A DNA stretch of 64,000 nt, taken from positions 530,225 to 594,224 of the forward strand of contig NZ_JAHUWZ010000003.1 of assembly GCF_019218755.1 (NCBI RefSeq). The letters are read 5' to 3'. The DNA is from Acidovorax sp. sif1233 (GTDB taxonomy: Bacteria > Pseudomonadota > Gammaproteobacteria > Burkholderiales > Burkholderiaceae_C). How positions within the stretch are numbered: the stretch's first letter is position 1; the number at the start of each line of letters is the position of its first letter. Shown in pieces: positions 15,836-25,295 of the stretch. The notes under the pieces were generated by a model. It saw only the letters and a list, made by a program, of their open reading frames with translations, was not told the DNA's origin and searched no databases. Position numbers and translations under genes: made by a program.

Positions 15836-17457
15836 CAATAGCCGGCCACCTGGCCATCGCGGCGCGGATCGCTGGCGGCCAGGTAGCCCTGCACCTTGGG
15901 GTCGCCCATGCGCCAGATGAACTGGCCGGCACCGAAGTCCTGGTAGGAGTCCTGCAGCACCTCCATCTGGTGCCCCAGGCCGAGCAACCCCTGCACCGTG
16001 GCGGCGGGCATGGCGGCCTCGACGTTGATCGACAGCCCTTCGTTGAAGCGCCAGCGCGGCGCATCACAGGCCGCCTGCGGGTTCTGGCCATAGTCCAGCA
16101 TGCGCACCAGGGTCTGCAGGTGGCCCTGGGGCTGCATGTTGGCCCCCATCACGCCGTAGCTCATCACGGGCTGGCCGTTCTGCGTGAGGAAGGCGGGGAT
16201 GATGGTATGAAACGGCCGCTTGCCCGGCGCCACCAGATTGGCGGAATTGGGGCCATCGGGGTCGGTGCTGAACGCCTGGCCCCGGTTCTGCAGACTGATG
16301 CCGAACGTGGGCTCCACGCAACCCGAGCCAAAGCCCATGTAGTTGCTCTGGATGAAGCTCACCATCATGCCGTTCTCGTCGGCCGCGGTCAGGTAGATCG
16401 TGCCGCCCTTGGCCGGATTGCCCGCCCCGAAATCCTGCGCCTGCTTCATGTCGATCAGTTTGGCACGGGATGCCAGGTACGCGTCATCGAGCATTTGGGC
16501 GGGTGTCACCTCCATGGACGATGGCTCGGCCACGTAGCGGTACACATCGGCGAACGCGAGTTTCATCGCCTCGATCTGCAGGTGCTGGGACGCAGTGCCA
16601 TCCACGGGCAGGCCCGCCAGATCGAACTGGTCGAGGATGCCCAGCGCGATGAGGGCGGCGATGCCCTGCCCGTTGGGCGGAATCTCGTGCAGCGTGTGGC
16701 CCCGGTAGTTGCGGGCCATGGGGGTGACCCATTCGGGCCGGTGCGCCGCCAGATCCGCCAGCGCCAGGCTGCCGCCCTGGGCCTGCGAGAAGGCCACCAG
16801 CGCCTGGGCGATTTCGCCCGTGTAGAACGCCTGCCCCCGCGTGGCGCCGATGGCGCGCAAGGCACGCGCAGCCGCCGCGAACTGGAACAGCTCACCCACC
16901 CGCGGCGCGCGCCCCCAGGGCATGAAGCTCTGCGCAAACCCTGGCTGCGACTGCAGCTCGGGCACGGCGGCGGCCCATTTCTGCTGCACCACCACCGGCA
17001 CCAGGTAGCCGCGCTCGGCGATCTCGGCGGCGGGCTCCATCAGGTCGGCAAAAGGCAGCTTGCCAAAGCGCTCGGACAGGGCCACCCAGGCGCTGACGGC
17101 GCCCGGCACGGTGACGGCATCCATGCCGCGCCGGGGCGGCGTCGCCTGCTCCCTGCCGTAGCGGCTGTGAAAGTACCCGGGCGTCCAGGCGGCGGGCGCG
17201 CGGCCCGAGGCGTTGAGCCCCTGCAAGGCCTGCCCGTCCCAGAGGATGCAGAACGCATCGCTGCCCAGGCCATTGCTCACGGGCTCGCAGATCGTCATGG
17301 CAGCGGCCGCCGCCACGGCCGCATCGACGGCATTGCCGCCCTGCTGCAGCATGCGCAAGCCCGCCTGGGCAGCCAGCGGGTGGGACGTGGAAACGACATT
17401 GCGCGCAAACACCGGCAGGCGGGTGCTGGCATAGGAAGAGGTGTAGCTGAACGGCAT
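15835..17457 (-). CDS. Gamma-glutamyltransferase family (Ntn hydrolase) protein
   Basis: Likely cleaves gamma-glutamyl or related amide substrates. 540 residues, the family length. Seen: HPLAAQAGLRMLQQGGNAVD and AAAAMTICEPVSNGLGSDAF near the N-terminus, and the autoprocessing site KGGTIYLTAAD near residue 350, where Thr would be the N-terminal nucleophile of the small subunit. Classical GGT has TTHFSVVD there, so this is a divergent branch. No clear signal peptide is visible, which suggests a cytoplasmic enzyme. The start ATG is preceded by GATAAT six bases upstream and lacks a ribosome site. Overlaps the downstream EamA gene. Confidence 0.85.
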   Translation of the reverse strand: MPFSYTSSYASTRLPVFARNVVSTSHPLAAQAGLRMLQQGGNAVDAAVAAAAAMTICEPVSNGLGSDAFCILWDGQALQGLNASGRAPAAWTPGYFHSRYGREQATPPRRGMDAVTVPGAVSAWVALSERFGKLPFADLMEPAAEIAERGYLVPVVVQQKWAAAVPELQSQPGFAQSFMPWGRAPRVGELFQFAAAARALRAIGATRGQAFYTGEIAQALVAFSQAQGGSLALADLAAHRPEWVTPMARNYRGHTLHEIPPNGQGIAALIALGILDQFDLAGLPVDGTASQHLQIEAMKLAFADVYRYVAEPSSMEVTPAQMLDDAYLASRAKLIDMKQAQDFGAGNPAKGGTIYLTAADENGMMVSFIQSNYMGFGSGCVEPTFGISLQNRGQAFSTDPDGPNSANLVAPGKRPFHTIIPAFLTQNGQPVMSYGVMGANMQPQGHLQTLVRMLDYGQNPQAACDAPRWRFNEGLSINVEAAMPAATVQGLLGLGHQMEVLQDSYQDFGAGQFIWRMGDPKVQGYLAASDPRRDGQVAGY

Positions 17458-17463
17458 CGGGCC

Positions 17464-17469
17464 ATTATC
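17464..17469 (-). promoter_or_regulatory. -10-like hexamer GATAAT directly before the GGT-family start
   Basis: On the minus strand GATAAT is followed by GGCCCG and then the ATG at 17457, with no ribosome site between them. This predicts a leaderless mRNA. Confidence 0.4.
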
Positions 17470-17508
17470 TGCCGCTGCCGGCGGCTGCGCCCCGCCCCCT
17501 GCGCGGCT

Positions 17509-18807
17509 TCAATGGCGCTTGCGGAACACCTTGTGGTGCAGCCTTCGCAGAGACCACCAGACGCCCACGGCCACCACTGGAATCGCAATGGCGGCCGTCG
17601 TCTCGGGGGAAAGCGGCCAGCCCAGCTTCTGCGCTCCCTTGGCCAGGTAGCTCACCAGGCCAACGATGTAGTACGTGATCGCCGCCACCGAGAGGCCTTC
17701 CACCGTGGACTGCATCTGGAGCTGCAGGTCCTGGCGGTGGTTCATCGTGGTCAGCAGCGCCTGGCTGCTTTGCTGCTGCTCGATCTCCACCCGGGTGCGC
17801 AGCAGGTTGCTCATGCGCGAGACGCGCTGCGACAGCGCATCCTGCCGGCGGGTCGCCCACTCGCAGGTGCTGCGCGCGGGCGTGAGGCGCCGGTCCATGA
17901 ACTCGCGGATGGTCTGCATGCCCGCCAGGCGCGATTCGGCGATGTCCTCGATGCGGCGGTCCAGCAGCTCGAAGTAGGCACTGCTGGCCGAGAAACGCGA
18001 GTGCGTGGCGGCGTACTGGCTTTCCACCTGCCCGGCCAGCCGGGTCAGGCGGTCCAGCAGCACGGGCTCGGCATCGCGGTTGGCGGTGCGGATGGCGTCG
18101 GCCAGCTCGGCCAGCTCACGTTCGGCGAACGCCAGCACGCTGGCCGCCTCGCGCGCCGCGGGCAGGCCCAGCAGGGCCGCCATGCGGTAGGTCTCGATTT
18201 CGAGCAGGCGCTGCACCAGCCGCCCCAGGCGGCGCTGCGTCATGCCCCCCGCAAGCAGCACCATGCGCGAGAAACCGTCGGCATGGATGGCGAAGTCGGT
18301 GTAGACCTCGCCATGCCCGTCGGCCACGGTGGAGGCCACCAGCGTGTCCTCGTGCAGCACGTGCTTGACCAGCGAGCCTGAGCCAAAGGTGTGCGTGGGC
18401 AGCACCCAGAGATTCAGGCTGCACAGGCATTGCCCGGGCAGGGCCGCCAGCCACTCGCGGGGCACGGCATCCACCGCGCTGGCGGGCTCCCGCTCGCCGA
18501 AGGCATCCGCCGTCGCGGGCACCATGAAAGTCCAGGAGACGAACTCGGTGTGCAGCTCCCACCGCATGCGGTAGGCGCCCAGGTCCATGCGCAGGTGTGT
18601 GGTGTGCGCATCGGGCAGGGCCATGTGGTGGTCGCGCAGGAGGGCGGCGACATGGGCCCGGCTCGCTTCGCGCCCGGCCGCATCGGCCAGCATCACGATG
18701 TGCGCGATGGCCAGGGGGGCCGTCATGGCCTCGGGCGGGCGGGCGTGGATTTCGTTGTGCAGCATCGCCCGGTGGGGATGCTGCGGCAGATGGAATGGAG
18801 TGGACAT
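17509..18807 (-). CDS. DUF3422 family membrane-anchored protein
   Basis: Function unknown; the family occurs in proteobacteria. 432 residues. Family-like stretches: LPQHPHRAMLHNEIHARPPE at the start, HTEFVSWTFMVP in the middle and a long helical region ending RVEIEQQQSSQALLTTMNHR. Two C-terminal membrane segments (AITYYIVGLVSYLAKG and AAIAIPVVAVGVWWSLRRL) anchor a mostly cytoplasmic protein, much like CorA-type topology but without the GMN motif. The ATG at 18807 has AGAGG five bases upstream; GACAAT sits about 18 bases upstream as a possible -10. Confidence 0.88.
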   Translation of the reverse strand: MSTPFHLPQHPHRAMLHNEIHARPPEAMTAPLAIAHIVMLADAAGREASRAHVAALLRDHHMALPDAHTTHLRMDLGAYRMRWELHTEFVSWTFMVPATADAFGEREPASAVDAVPREWLAALPGQCLCSLNLWVLPTHTFGSGSLVKHVLHEDTLVASTVADGHGEVYTDFAIHADGFSRMVLLAGGMTQRRLGRLVQRLLEIETYRMAALLGLPAAREAASVLAFAERELAELADAIRTANRDAEPVLLDRLTRLAGQVESQYAATHSRFSASSAYFELLDRRIEDIAESRLAGMQTIREFMDRRLTPARSTCEWATRRQDALSQRVSRMSNLLRTRVEIEQQQSSQALLTTMNHRQDLQLQMQSTVEGLSVAAITYYIVGLVSYLAKGAQKLGWPLSPETTAAIAIPVVAVGVWWSLRRLHHKVFRKRH

Positions 18808-18867
18808 GCGGACCTCTGCCCGCGATTGTCCACTGGCGCCGAGGGTGCGCAGGCCCCCGGGCTCTCC

Positions 18868-18894
18868 AAAAAACAACGGCACCCGAAGGTGCCG
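18868..18894 (-). terminator. Intrinsic terminator after tctA
   Basis: On the minus strand CGGCACC, loop TTCG, GGTGCCG, then TTGTTTTTTT. A seven-pair stem with a stable UUCG tetraloop and a T tract, 34 bases past the tctA stop. Confidence 0.9.
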
Positions 18895-18927
18895 CTGTTC
18901 TGGAGTCGGATGGAAAAAGAGGTGCGA

Positions 18928-20439
18928 TCAGTCTTCCACGAACGCTTCCTCGCGCTTGTTCTTCACCGAAGGCAGCAGCACGATGACGAGCAGCAGCGCA
19001 GCGGCAGCGAGCAGGCCGGCCGACAGCGGACGCGTGACGAACACGCTCCAGTCGCCACGCGACAGCAGCAGCGCACGGCGCAGGTTCTCTTCCATCATCG
19101 GGCCCAGGATGAACCCGAGCAGCAAGGGTGCCGGTTCCGTGCCCAGCTTGTGGAAGATGTAGCCCACCAGGCCGAAGATACCCACCATCCAGATGTCGAA
19201 GGTGTTGTTGTTAGTGGAGTACACGCCCACCGCGCAGAACAGCACGATGGAAGGGAACAGCCAGCGGTACGGCACGGTCAGCAGCTTGATCCAGATGCCG
19301 ATCAGGGGCAGGTTCAGGATCACCAGCATGGCGTTGCCGATCCACATCGAAGCAATCAGGCCCCAGAACAGTTCGGGGTTGCTGGTCATCACCTGGGGAC
19401 CAGGCTGGATGTTGTGGATGGTCATCGCGCCCACCATCAGCGCCATCACGGCGTTGGGAGGGATACCGAGCGTCAGCAGCGGGATGAAGGAGGTCTGCGA
19501 ACCGGCGTTGTTGGCCGACTCGGGAGCCGCCACGCCACGGATGTTGCCTTGGCCGAAGGGGACTTCACCGGGCTTGAGCTTGGTCTTCTTCTCGACCGTG
19601 TAGGCCGCAAACGCCGCCAGCAGCGCACCGCCACCGGGCAGGATGCCCAGCGCCGCGCCCAGTGCCGTGCCGCGCAGCACGGCAGGAATCATGCGCTTGA
19701 AGTCTTCCTTGGTGGGGAACAGGCCTTCCACCTTGGCAGTGAACACTTCGCGCTCGTCATCGGGGCGCGAGAGGTTGGCAATGATTTCGCCGTAGCCGAA
19801 CACACCCATGGCGATGGTCACGAAGCCGATGCCGTCGGTCAGTTCAGGGATGTCGAAGCTGAAGCGGGCCACGCCCGAGTTCACGTCGGTACCTACCAGG
19901 CCCATCAGCAGGCCCAGCACGATCATGGCCACGGCCTTGAGCAGCGAACCCGAGGCCAGCACCACGGCACCGATCAGGCCCAGCACCATCAGCGAGAAGT
20001 ATTCGGCAGGGCCGAACTTGAAGGCCACTTCGGTCAGCGGGGGCGCGAAGGCCGCCAGGATCAGCGTGCCCACGCAGCCAGCGAAGAACGAACCCAGGCC
20101 GGCCGCCGCGAGCGCCGGGCCCGCCCGGCCCTTGCGCGCCATCTGGTAGCCGTCGATCACGGTCACCACCGAGGATGATTCGCCCGGCAGGTTGACCAGA
20201 ATGGCGGTGGTCGAGCCACCATACTGCGCACCGTAGTAGATACCGGCCAGCATGATCAGCGCGGCCACCGGGGGCAGCGCATAGGTGGCAGGCAGCAGCA
20301 TGGCGATGGTGGCCACGGGGCCGATGCCGGGCAGCACGCCGATCAGCGTGCCCAGCAGGCAGCCGATGAAACAGTAGATCAGGTTCTGGAACGTGAAAGC
20401 CACGCCAAAACCCATCGAGAGATTGTCAAATAATTCCAT
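18928..20439 (-). CDS. tctA: Tripartite tricarboxylate transporter, large permease TctA
   Basis: Large membrane subunit of a TTT carrier for citrate-like carboxylates. 503 residues with about 12 hydrophobic segments. Signature stretches: LLGTLIGVLPGIGPVATIAM near residue 35, YYGAQYGGSTTAILVNLPGE near residue 70 and ALGILPGGGALLAAFAAY in the middle. The C-terminus EEAFVED is charged. It lies 15 bases downstream of tctB. The binding protein tctC is not in the window; Burkholderiales often encode many unlinked TctC (Bug) proteins, so the partner is probably elsewhere. Confidence 0.96.
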   Translation of the reverse strand: MELFDNLSMGFGVAFTFQNLIYCFIGCLLGTLIGVLPGIGPVATIAMLLPATYALPPVAALIMLAGIYYGAQYGGSTTAILVNLPGESSSVVTVIDGYQMARKGRAGPALAAAGLGSFFAGCVGTLILAAFAPPLTEVAFKFGPAEYFSLMVLGLIGAVVLASGSLLKAVAMIVLGLLMGLVGTDVNSGVARFSFDIPELTDGIGFVTIAMGVFGYGEIIANLSRPDDEREVFTAKVEGLFPTKEDFKRMIPAVLRGTALGAALGILPGGGALLAAFAAYTVEKKTKLKPGEVPFGQGNIRGVAAPESANNAGSQTSFIPLLTLGIPPNAVMALMVGAMTIHNIQPGPQVMTSNPELFWGLIASMWIGNAMLVILNLPLIGIWIKLLTVPYRWLFPSIVLFCAVGVYSTNNNTFDIWMVGIFGLVGYIFHKLGTEPAPLLLGFILGPMMEENLRRALLLSRGDWSVFVTRPLSAGLLAAAALLLVIVLLPSVKNKREEAFVED

Positions 20440-20454
20440 GGTCGGTGCTCCTGC

Positions 20455-20943
20455 TCAACCCGTGATGAAACTCGGCCACACAGGGAACTGCAGCTTGAGC
20501 GCCCAGACGAATGCCACGTAACTGCCGACAGCCAAGACCGTGGCCAGCACGAACACGGACTTCGCATGGAACTCCTGGCCAGCCAGGCTCGAAATGAAGG
20601 TCAGCGCATAGATGCCCACGATGAGGCCCATGGCCGGAATGCCCAGGCTCGGCAGGCCGCCCAGCAGGATGCCGAACGCGAAGTTGGCGGCCAGGATGAA
20701 GAACAGCGGCTTCCAGGCCCACTTTCCGATCTTGTCGCCATCCTGGGTTTCCACCGTGGTGGCCTTGAAGGTGATCGCGCTGCCGATGATGGCCAGCAGG
20801 ATCCCCAGCAGCAGCGGGAAGTAGCCCGGGCCCATGCGGGCACCGTTACCGACGTTGTACGTGGTTGCACCCCACGCGAACGCCACACCGACACCCATGA
20901 ACATGAGGCCGGCAAAGAAGTCTTTTTGACTTTTGATTTTCAC
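20455..20943 (-). CDS. tctB: Tripartite tricarboxylate transporter, small permease TctB
   Basis: Small membrane subunit paired with TctA. 162 residues and four membrane segments, with the family opening DFFAGLMFMGVGVAFAWGA and GPGYFPLLLGILLAIIG. The start is a GTG at 20943 with AAGGAG seven bases upstream; the frame continues 25 codons further up but that part has no ribosome site and is not family-like. First gene of the tctBA pair. Confidence 0.93.
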   Translation of the reverse strand: MKIKSQKDFFAGLMFMGVGVAFAWGATTYNVGNGARMGPGYFPLLLGILLAIIGSAITFKATTVETQDGDKIGKWAWKPLFFILAANFAFGILLGGLPSLGIPAMGLIVGIYALTFISSLAGQEFHAKSVFVLATVLAVGSYVAFVWALKLQFPVWPSFITG

Positions 20944-21067
20944 GAATTGTCTCCTTGGCGGAAATCTCGACTGCGCGATTGTGGGGGCAACCAGAGCGCG
21001 CGCGGATGTGGATTCCACCTACATCCGGTAACGACTGGCCGCCCAGACCCCGCCCGCGCGGCGGACT

Positions 21068-22861
21068 TCACTCCAGGGGTGGCGTCGCGGTGATCACCTC
21101 GTCCAGCGTGGTCAGGCCTTCGGCCACCCGCAAGGCGCCCGCCAGGCGCAACGGCCGCATGCCGTCCTGCACGGCCTGGCGGCGCAGCATGTCGATGGAG
21201 GGCGCCTGGTTGATCTTTTCCTTGAGCGCCTCGCTCACCGTGAGCAGCTCATACAGGCCCATGCGGCCGCGAAAGCCGCTCATGCGGCAGTCCACGCAGC
21301 CCACGGGCTTGTACGGCTGGTAGCCGCCGCTGAGCTTCCAGGGCTTGACCACCGCCATCAGGGTCTCGCGGTCCGCCGCATCGTCCTTCTGCTTGCACTG
21401 CCTGCACAGGGTGCGCACCAGGCGCTGCGCCAGCACCCCGAGCAGGGTGGCGTTCAGGAGGTAGGGCGGCACGCCCAGCTCCATCATCCGGGTGATGGCG
21501 GACGGGGCATCGTTGGTGTGCAGGGTCGAGAACACCAGGTGGCCCGTGAGCGCCGCCTGGATGGCCATCTCGGCCGTCTCCAGGTCGCGGATTTCACCCA
21601 CCATGATGATGTCCGGGTCCTGGCGCATCAGGGCGCGCAGGCCTTCGGCGAAGTTGAAGTCGAGCTGCGGCTGCACCTGCGTCTGGTTGAAGCTGGGCTC
21701 GATCATTTCGATGGGGTCTTCCACCGTGCTGACGTTGACCTCCTCGGTCGCCACCCGCTTGAGCGTGGAATACAGCGTGGTGGTTTTGCCCGAGCCAGTG
21801 GGCCCGGTCACCAGGATGATGCCGTGCGGGCGCTTGACCAGCCCTTCCCAGCGGGCGGCGTCGTGCTGGGCAAAACCCAGGGCATCGAGGTCCTTGACGG
21901 CGTTGTCCGGGTCGAAGATCCGCATGACCATCTTCTCGCCGAACGCCGTGGGGAGGGTGGACAGCCGCATTTCCACCTCGTCGCCGCGCTGGTTGCGCGT
22001 CTTGATGCGGCCGTCCTGCGGGCGGCGCTTTTCCACCACGTCGATGCGCCCGAGCAGCTTGATGCGCGAGACCATGGCGTTGTGCACCCCCATGGGCATC
22101 TGGTAGACGGGGTGCAGCACGCCGTCGATGCGAAAACGGATCACGCCCTGGTCGCGCCGCGGCTCCAGGTGGATGTCGCTGGCGCGCTGGTCGAACGCGT
22201 ACTGCCAGAGCCAGTCCACGACCTTGACCACGCCCTGGTCATTGGCGTCGAGCTGCTTGTTGCTCTTGCCCAGCTCGACCAGCTGCTCGAAGCTGCTGCC
22301 CCCGGAATTGCCCCCCGCCTTCTGGGCGGCGCGCACCGACTTGGCCAGCGCGAAGAACTCCGCCGTGAACCGGTGGATGTCCAGCGGGCTGGCCACCACG
22401 CGGCGCACGGTCCGCCGCGACTGCCGTTCCACCTCCGCGACCCAGTCGTCAATGAAGGGCTCCGAGGTGGCCACCACCACTTCCTTGGGGGTCACCTGCA
22501 CGGGCAGCACCTTGTGGCGCTCGGCATAGGTGGCGCTCATGGTGTCGGCCACGCGCCCCACGTCCACCTTGAGCGGATCGATGCGCAGGTAGGGCAGTCC
22601 TGCCCGCTTGGCCAGGTACTCGGACAGGGTCTCGATGTCCAGCGGCTTGCCGTCGCTGGCGCGCTCCATGGCCACGTTGGCCAGGCGCACCAGTGCATGC
22701 TGCGAGCTTTCGGCCTGCGAGCAGCGCGCGATGGTGCGCTGCGCCTCTTCCGGGGAGATCACCTGGTCATCGCTGAGCCACTGCACCACCCGGCGCCAGT
22801 CCACCGGCCCCGCATAGGGCCGGACCGCCACGCCATCCGGAGAAACAAGGGATGTTTTCAT
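21068..22861 (-). CDS. GspE/PulE/PilB-type secretion or pilus assembly ATPase
   Basis: Cytoplasmic hexameric ATPase that drives a type II secretion system or type IV pilus. 597 residues. An N-terminal MshEN-like region (residues ~20-150) precedes the motor. Walker A is GPTGSGKTTTLYS near residue 345, the Walker B region DPDIIMVGEIRDLETAEMA follows, with HLVFSTLHTNDAPSA after it. The C-terminal cysteine cluster (CRQC, then CVDC) is the zinc module typical of GspE. No other gsp or pil gene is nearby, so the machine it serves cannot be told. Start ATG at 22861. Confidence 0.93.
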   Translation of the reverse strand: MKTSLVSPDGVAVRPYAGPVDWRRVVQWLSDDQVISPEEAQRTIARCSQAESSQHALVRLANVAMERASDGKPLDIETLSEYLAKRAGLPYLRIDPLKVDVGRVADTMSATYAERHKVLPVQVTPKEVVVATSEPFIDDWVAEVERQSRRTVRRVVASPLDIHRFTAEFFALAKSVRAAQKAGGNSGGSSFEQLVELGKSNKQLDANDQGVVKVVDWLWQYAFDQRASDIHLEPRRDQGVIRFRIDGVLHPVYQMPMGVHNAMVSRIKLLGRIDVVEKRRPQDGRIKTRNQRGDEVEMRLSTLPTAFGEKMVMRIFDPDNAVKDLDALGFAQHDAARWEGLVKRPHGIILVTGPTGSGKTTTLYSTLKRVATEEVNVSTVEDPIEMIEPSFNQTQVQPQLDFNFAEGLRALMRQDPDIIMVGEIRDLETAEMAIQAALTGHLVFSTLHTNDAPSAITRMMELGVPPYLLNATLLGVLAQRLVRTLCRQCKQKDDAADRETLMAVVKPWKLSGGYQPYKPVGCVDCRMSGFRGRMGLYELLTVSEALKEKINQAPSIDMLRRQAVQDGMRPLRLAGALRVAEGLTTLDEVITATPPLE

Positions 22862-22900
22862 CGAGAACCTTTCCAGAATGAAGCCATGGGCCGGCGGTGG

Positions 22901-23668
22901 TCAGGCCACCACCGGCTTGAAGGCCCGCAGCCACTTGGCGGTGGGCAGATCCCAGCGGGCCTGGATGGCCTCGGCCCGCGCGGCCAGTTCGGTGCGCTTG
23001 GGGCGGGTGGGCATGCGCTGCGCGAGCACCACGGTGTTGCCCTCGCGCGTGGGCTTGAACGACCAGAGCGCCTCTTCGCCGAAAGCGGTCGCCATGCTCT
23101 GCAGGCTGCGGCCGTAGCTCGAGGCCCGGCCAAACAGGTTGACGGTCATGCTGCCGGTATCGGTCAGCAGCGCGCGGCAGTCCGCATAGAAATCCGGGCT
23201 GTCGAGCACGGGCGCGGCCGCCTCGTGGTCATACAGGTCCACGGCCAGCGCATCCACCGTGCCCAGCCACATGGGGTTCCTGATCTCCTGCGCGGCATCG
23301 GCCAGCACCACGCGCAGCTTGGGCCCGTCGGGCGGCAGCTTGAACCACTGCCGGCACACCGCCAGCACCTGGGGGTTGAGCTCGATGGCCGTGGTGCAGA
23401 TGCGCAGCTTCTTGTGGCAGAACTTGGTGATGGCGCCCGCTCCCAGCCCCAGCTGCATGGCATGCCCCTTGGACACCTGGGAGGGCTCGGCGAACAGCAG
23501 CCAGGCCATCATGCGCTGCACGTATTCCAGCTCCAGCTCGAAGGGCTCGGCCACGCGCATGGAGCCCTGGATCCAGGGCGTGCCCAGGTGCAGGTGCCGC
23601 ACCTCGCCATCGTCGGAGACGCTGACTTCGGGCAGTTCGCGGGGGGTGGTGTTCTTTTTTCGGGTCAT
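22901..23668 (-). CDS. Spermidine-synthase-like methyltransferase-fold protein
   Basis: 255 residues with the SpeE-like fold: AMQLGLGAGAITKFCHKKL (the cofactor-binding Gly motif, near residue 70), TAIELNPQVLAVCRQWF (acidic residue after beta-2), VVLADAAQEI and DALAVDLYDHEAAAPVL. The polyamine-synthase residues are not obviously all present, so transfer of an aminopropyl group is unproven. Nine bases separate it from the glycosylase gene upstream and 39 from the GspE gene downstream, so the three may form one transcript. Confidence 0.8.
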   Translation of the reverse strand: MTRKKNTTPRELPEVSVSDDGEVRHLHLGTPWIQGSMRVAEPFELELEYVQRMMAWLLFAEPSQVSKGHAMQLGLGAGAITKFCHKKLRICTTAIELNPQVLAVCRQWFKLPPDGPKLRVVLADAAQEIRNPMWLGTVDALAVDLYDHEAAAPVLDSPDFYADCRALLTDTGSMTVNLFGRASSYGRSLQSMATAFGEEALWSFKPTREGNTVVLAQRMPTRPKRTELAARAEAIQARWDLPTAKWLRAFKPVVA

Positions 23669-23677
23669 TCCAGGCAG

Positions 23678-24250
23678 TCAAAGCAGTCCGTGGGCGGCCA
23701 TCAGCTCCGCCCAGGCGGCCAATTTACGTTCAAAGCTCCAGGAGGCGTTGGCCGGGCTGGTGGAGGGCAGGCGCACGGCATCGACCGGCGGCAGGCACAT
23801 CGGCCCCAGGCTTCGCAGCACCGCCGGGGCATGCCGGTAGCTTTCGGCACCGTTGTGGGCCACGGCCGCCAGCCGGGGGCAGCGCCCGTGCAGGCGCGCA
23901 AAGTCGTTGACCTTCGCGTTGCGGATGCTGGTGTCCAGGCTGCCTTCCCGCTCGCAGCTTTCATAGACATCCCACAGCCCCAGCCCCCGCGCCAGCAGCC
24001 ATTCGCAGCGCTGCGCGTAGGGATCGCCGCTCCCTGCGGGCGGCAGGGGGTGCCCTGGCCAGAGGGCCTGCAGGATCTTCCAGAAATGGTTCTGCGGATG
24101 GGCATAGTACTGGCGCGCCCGCAGCGAGGCAGCGCCCGGAAAGCTGCCCAGGATCAGCACCACCGTCCCTTCGCCAGCGATGGGCGGCAGCCCCTGCCAC
24201 CGGGTGGTGGCGGGCACGGGCATGGAACCAGGTGCATGGACATCAGGCAT
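23678..24250 (-). CDS. Hypoxanthine-DNA glycosylase (uracil-DNA glycosylase superfamily)
   Basis: Removes deaminated adenine (hypoxanthine) from DNA to start base excision repair. 190 residues. Family marks: VVLILGSFPGAASL (motif I region), QYYAHPQNHFWKILQAL, GLGLWDVYESCEREGSLD, and the late motif LPSTSPANASW. This matches the DNA-deoxyinosine glycosylase group better than Mug or UdgB. Start ATG at 24250. Confidence 0.88.
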   Translation of the reverse strand: MPDVHAPGSMPVPATTRWQGLPPIAGEGTVVLILGSFPGAASLRARQYYAHPQNHFWKILQALWPGHPLPPAGSGDPYAQRCEWLLARGLGLWDVYESCEREGSLDTSIRNAKVNDFARLHGRCPRLAAVAHNGAESYRHAPAVLRSLGPMCLPPVDAVRLPSTSPANASWSFERKLAAWAELMAAHGLL

Positions 24251-24287
24251 GCGCCGATTCTGGACTGAAACCGCGCCAGCCCCTGTG

Positions 24288-24350
24288 CGCGTTCACAAAA
24301 AAAGATAGCTGCAAACCGTGCACCACACAGCCGAAACCTCCAAAATTACT
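24288..24350 (+). repeat. Dispersed repeat A, degenerate copy downstream of tatD
   Basis: GTTCACAAAAAAAGATAGCT followed by GCAAACCGTGC. The AT-rich block and ATAGCTGC core are kept, but the hairpin half is poorly matched. Confidence 0.35.
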
Positions 24351-25191
24351 CCTCATTTGGAGCTTCCAGCGGCACCAGCGCCGCGATCCGGGGCAGCGCC
24401 GCGCGGGCATTCGCGGTGGTGGCCCGCGCGAGGATCCGCGCGGACTGGCCCCGCAGCTGCGCCAGCGCCTGGGCGATGCGCGGCAGCTCTGCCGGCGCGT
24501 TGCGGCCCTGGGACCGGCCTTCGGCGCGCTGCGCCGCCGTGGTGTACAGCCAGTGGGGCGGGATGTCGGGTGCATCGGTCTCCAGCACCAGTGCATCCCC
24601 GGGCAGCTCGGCCGCCAGGCGGCGCAGCTGCAGCGCCCGGTCGTAGGTCATCGCGCCGCCGAAACCCAGCTTGAACCCCAGCCCGATGAAGGCCTGCGCC
24701 TGCTGCAGGCTGCCGTTGAAGGCATGGGCGATGCCGCCCTGCACGGGCAGCTCCCGCAAGCCCTTGAGCAGCCTGTCGGCGGAACGCCGCACATGCAGGA
24801 TCACGGGCAGATCGAACCGGCGTGCCAGCTGGAGCTGCGCGCGGTAGAACCGCTCCTGCCGGGCGGGGTCCAGGCCGCCCACGAAATAGTCCAGACCGAT
24901 CTCGCCGATGGCGGCAAGGCGCGGGTCCGCGTGGTGCTGCTCCAGCTCCTGCGCCAGGAGATCTAGGTCCCCGTCGTCGGCGCGCCCCGTGCACAGGGGG
25001 TGGATGCCAAGCGCATAGCTGTCCCCATGCCGGTGCGCCAGCTCCCGCACGGTGCCCCAGTTGCCGCGCTCGACGGCCGGGATCACGCAATGCGCGACGC
25101 CGCGTGCACGCGCCTCCTGGCGGACCGCGTCGCGGTCGGGGTCGAACTCCGGGGCATCCAGGTGGCAGTGCGTATCGATCCAGGCGGTCAT
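24346..25191 (-). CDS. TatD-family metal-dependent hydrolase
   Basis: Metal-dependent DNase/amidohydrolase-fold enzyme of the TatD family. 281 residues. Metal-binding WIDTHCHLD at the N-terminus, AIGEIGLDYF (conserved Glu), LPVILHVRRS (His), GIAHAFNGS (His) and VLETDAPDIPPHW (Asp) are all in place. The ATG at 25191 was chosen because MTAWIDTHC begins the fold; a frame to 25227 has no support. Confidence 0.93.
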   Translation of the reverse strand: MTAWIDTHCHLDAPEFDPDRDAVRQEARARGVAHCVIPAVERGNWGTVRELAHRHGDSYALGIHPLCTGRADDGDLDLLAQELEQHHADPRLAAIGEIGLDYFVGGLDPARQERFYRAQLQLARRFDLPVILHVRRSADRLLKGLRELPVQGGIAHAFNGSLQQAQAFIGLGFKLGFGGAMTYDRALQLRRLAAELPGDALVLETDAPDIPPHWLYTTAAQRAEGRSQGRNAPAELPRIAQALAQLRGQSARILARATTANARAALPRIAALVPLEAPNEE

Positions 25192-25295
25192 CCGGCCATG
25201 ATGCCTGACGAAACCTTGGATGTGCATCCGGCCGCGATACGTGCTAACGTGAAAACCATGCGCTTTTCCCCGGCGCAGTAGAAAAGGTGACTAGG

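Noticed and set aside
21518..24268. A 916-codon plus-strand frame opposite the GspE, spermidine-synthase-like and glycosylase genes
   Set aside because: Spans three real minus-strand genes and has shadow composition.
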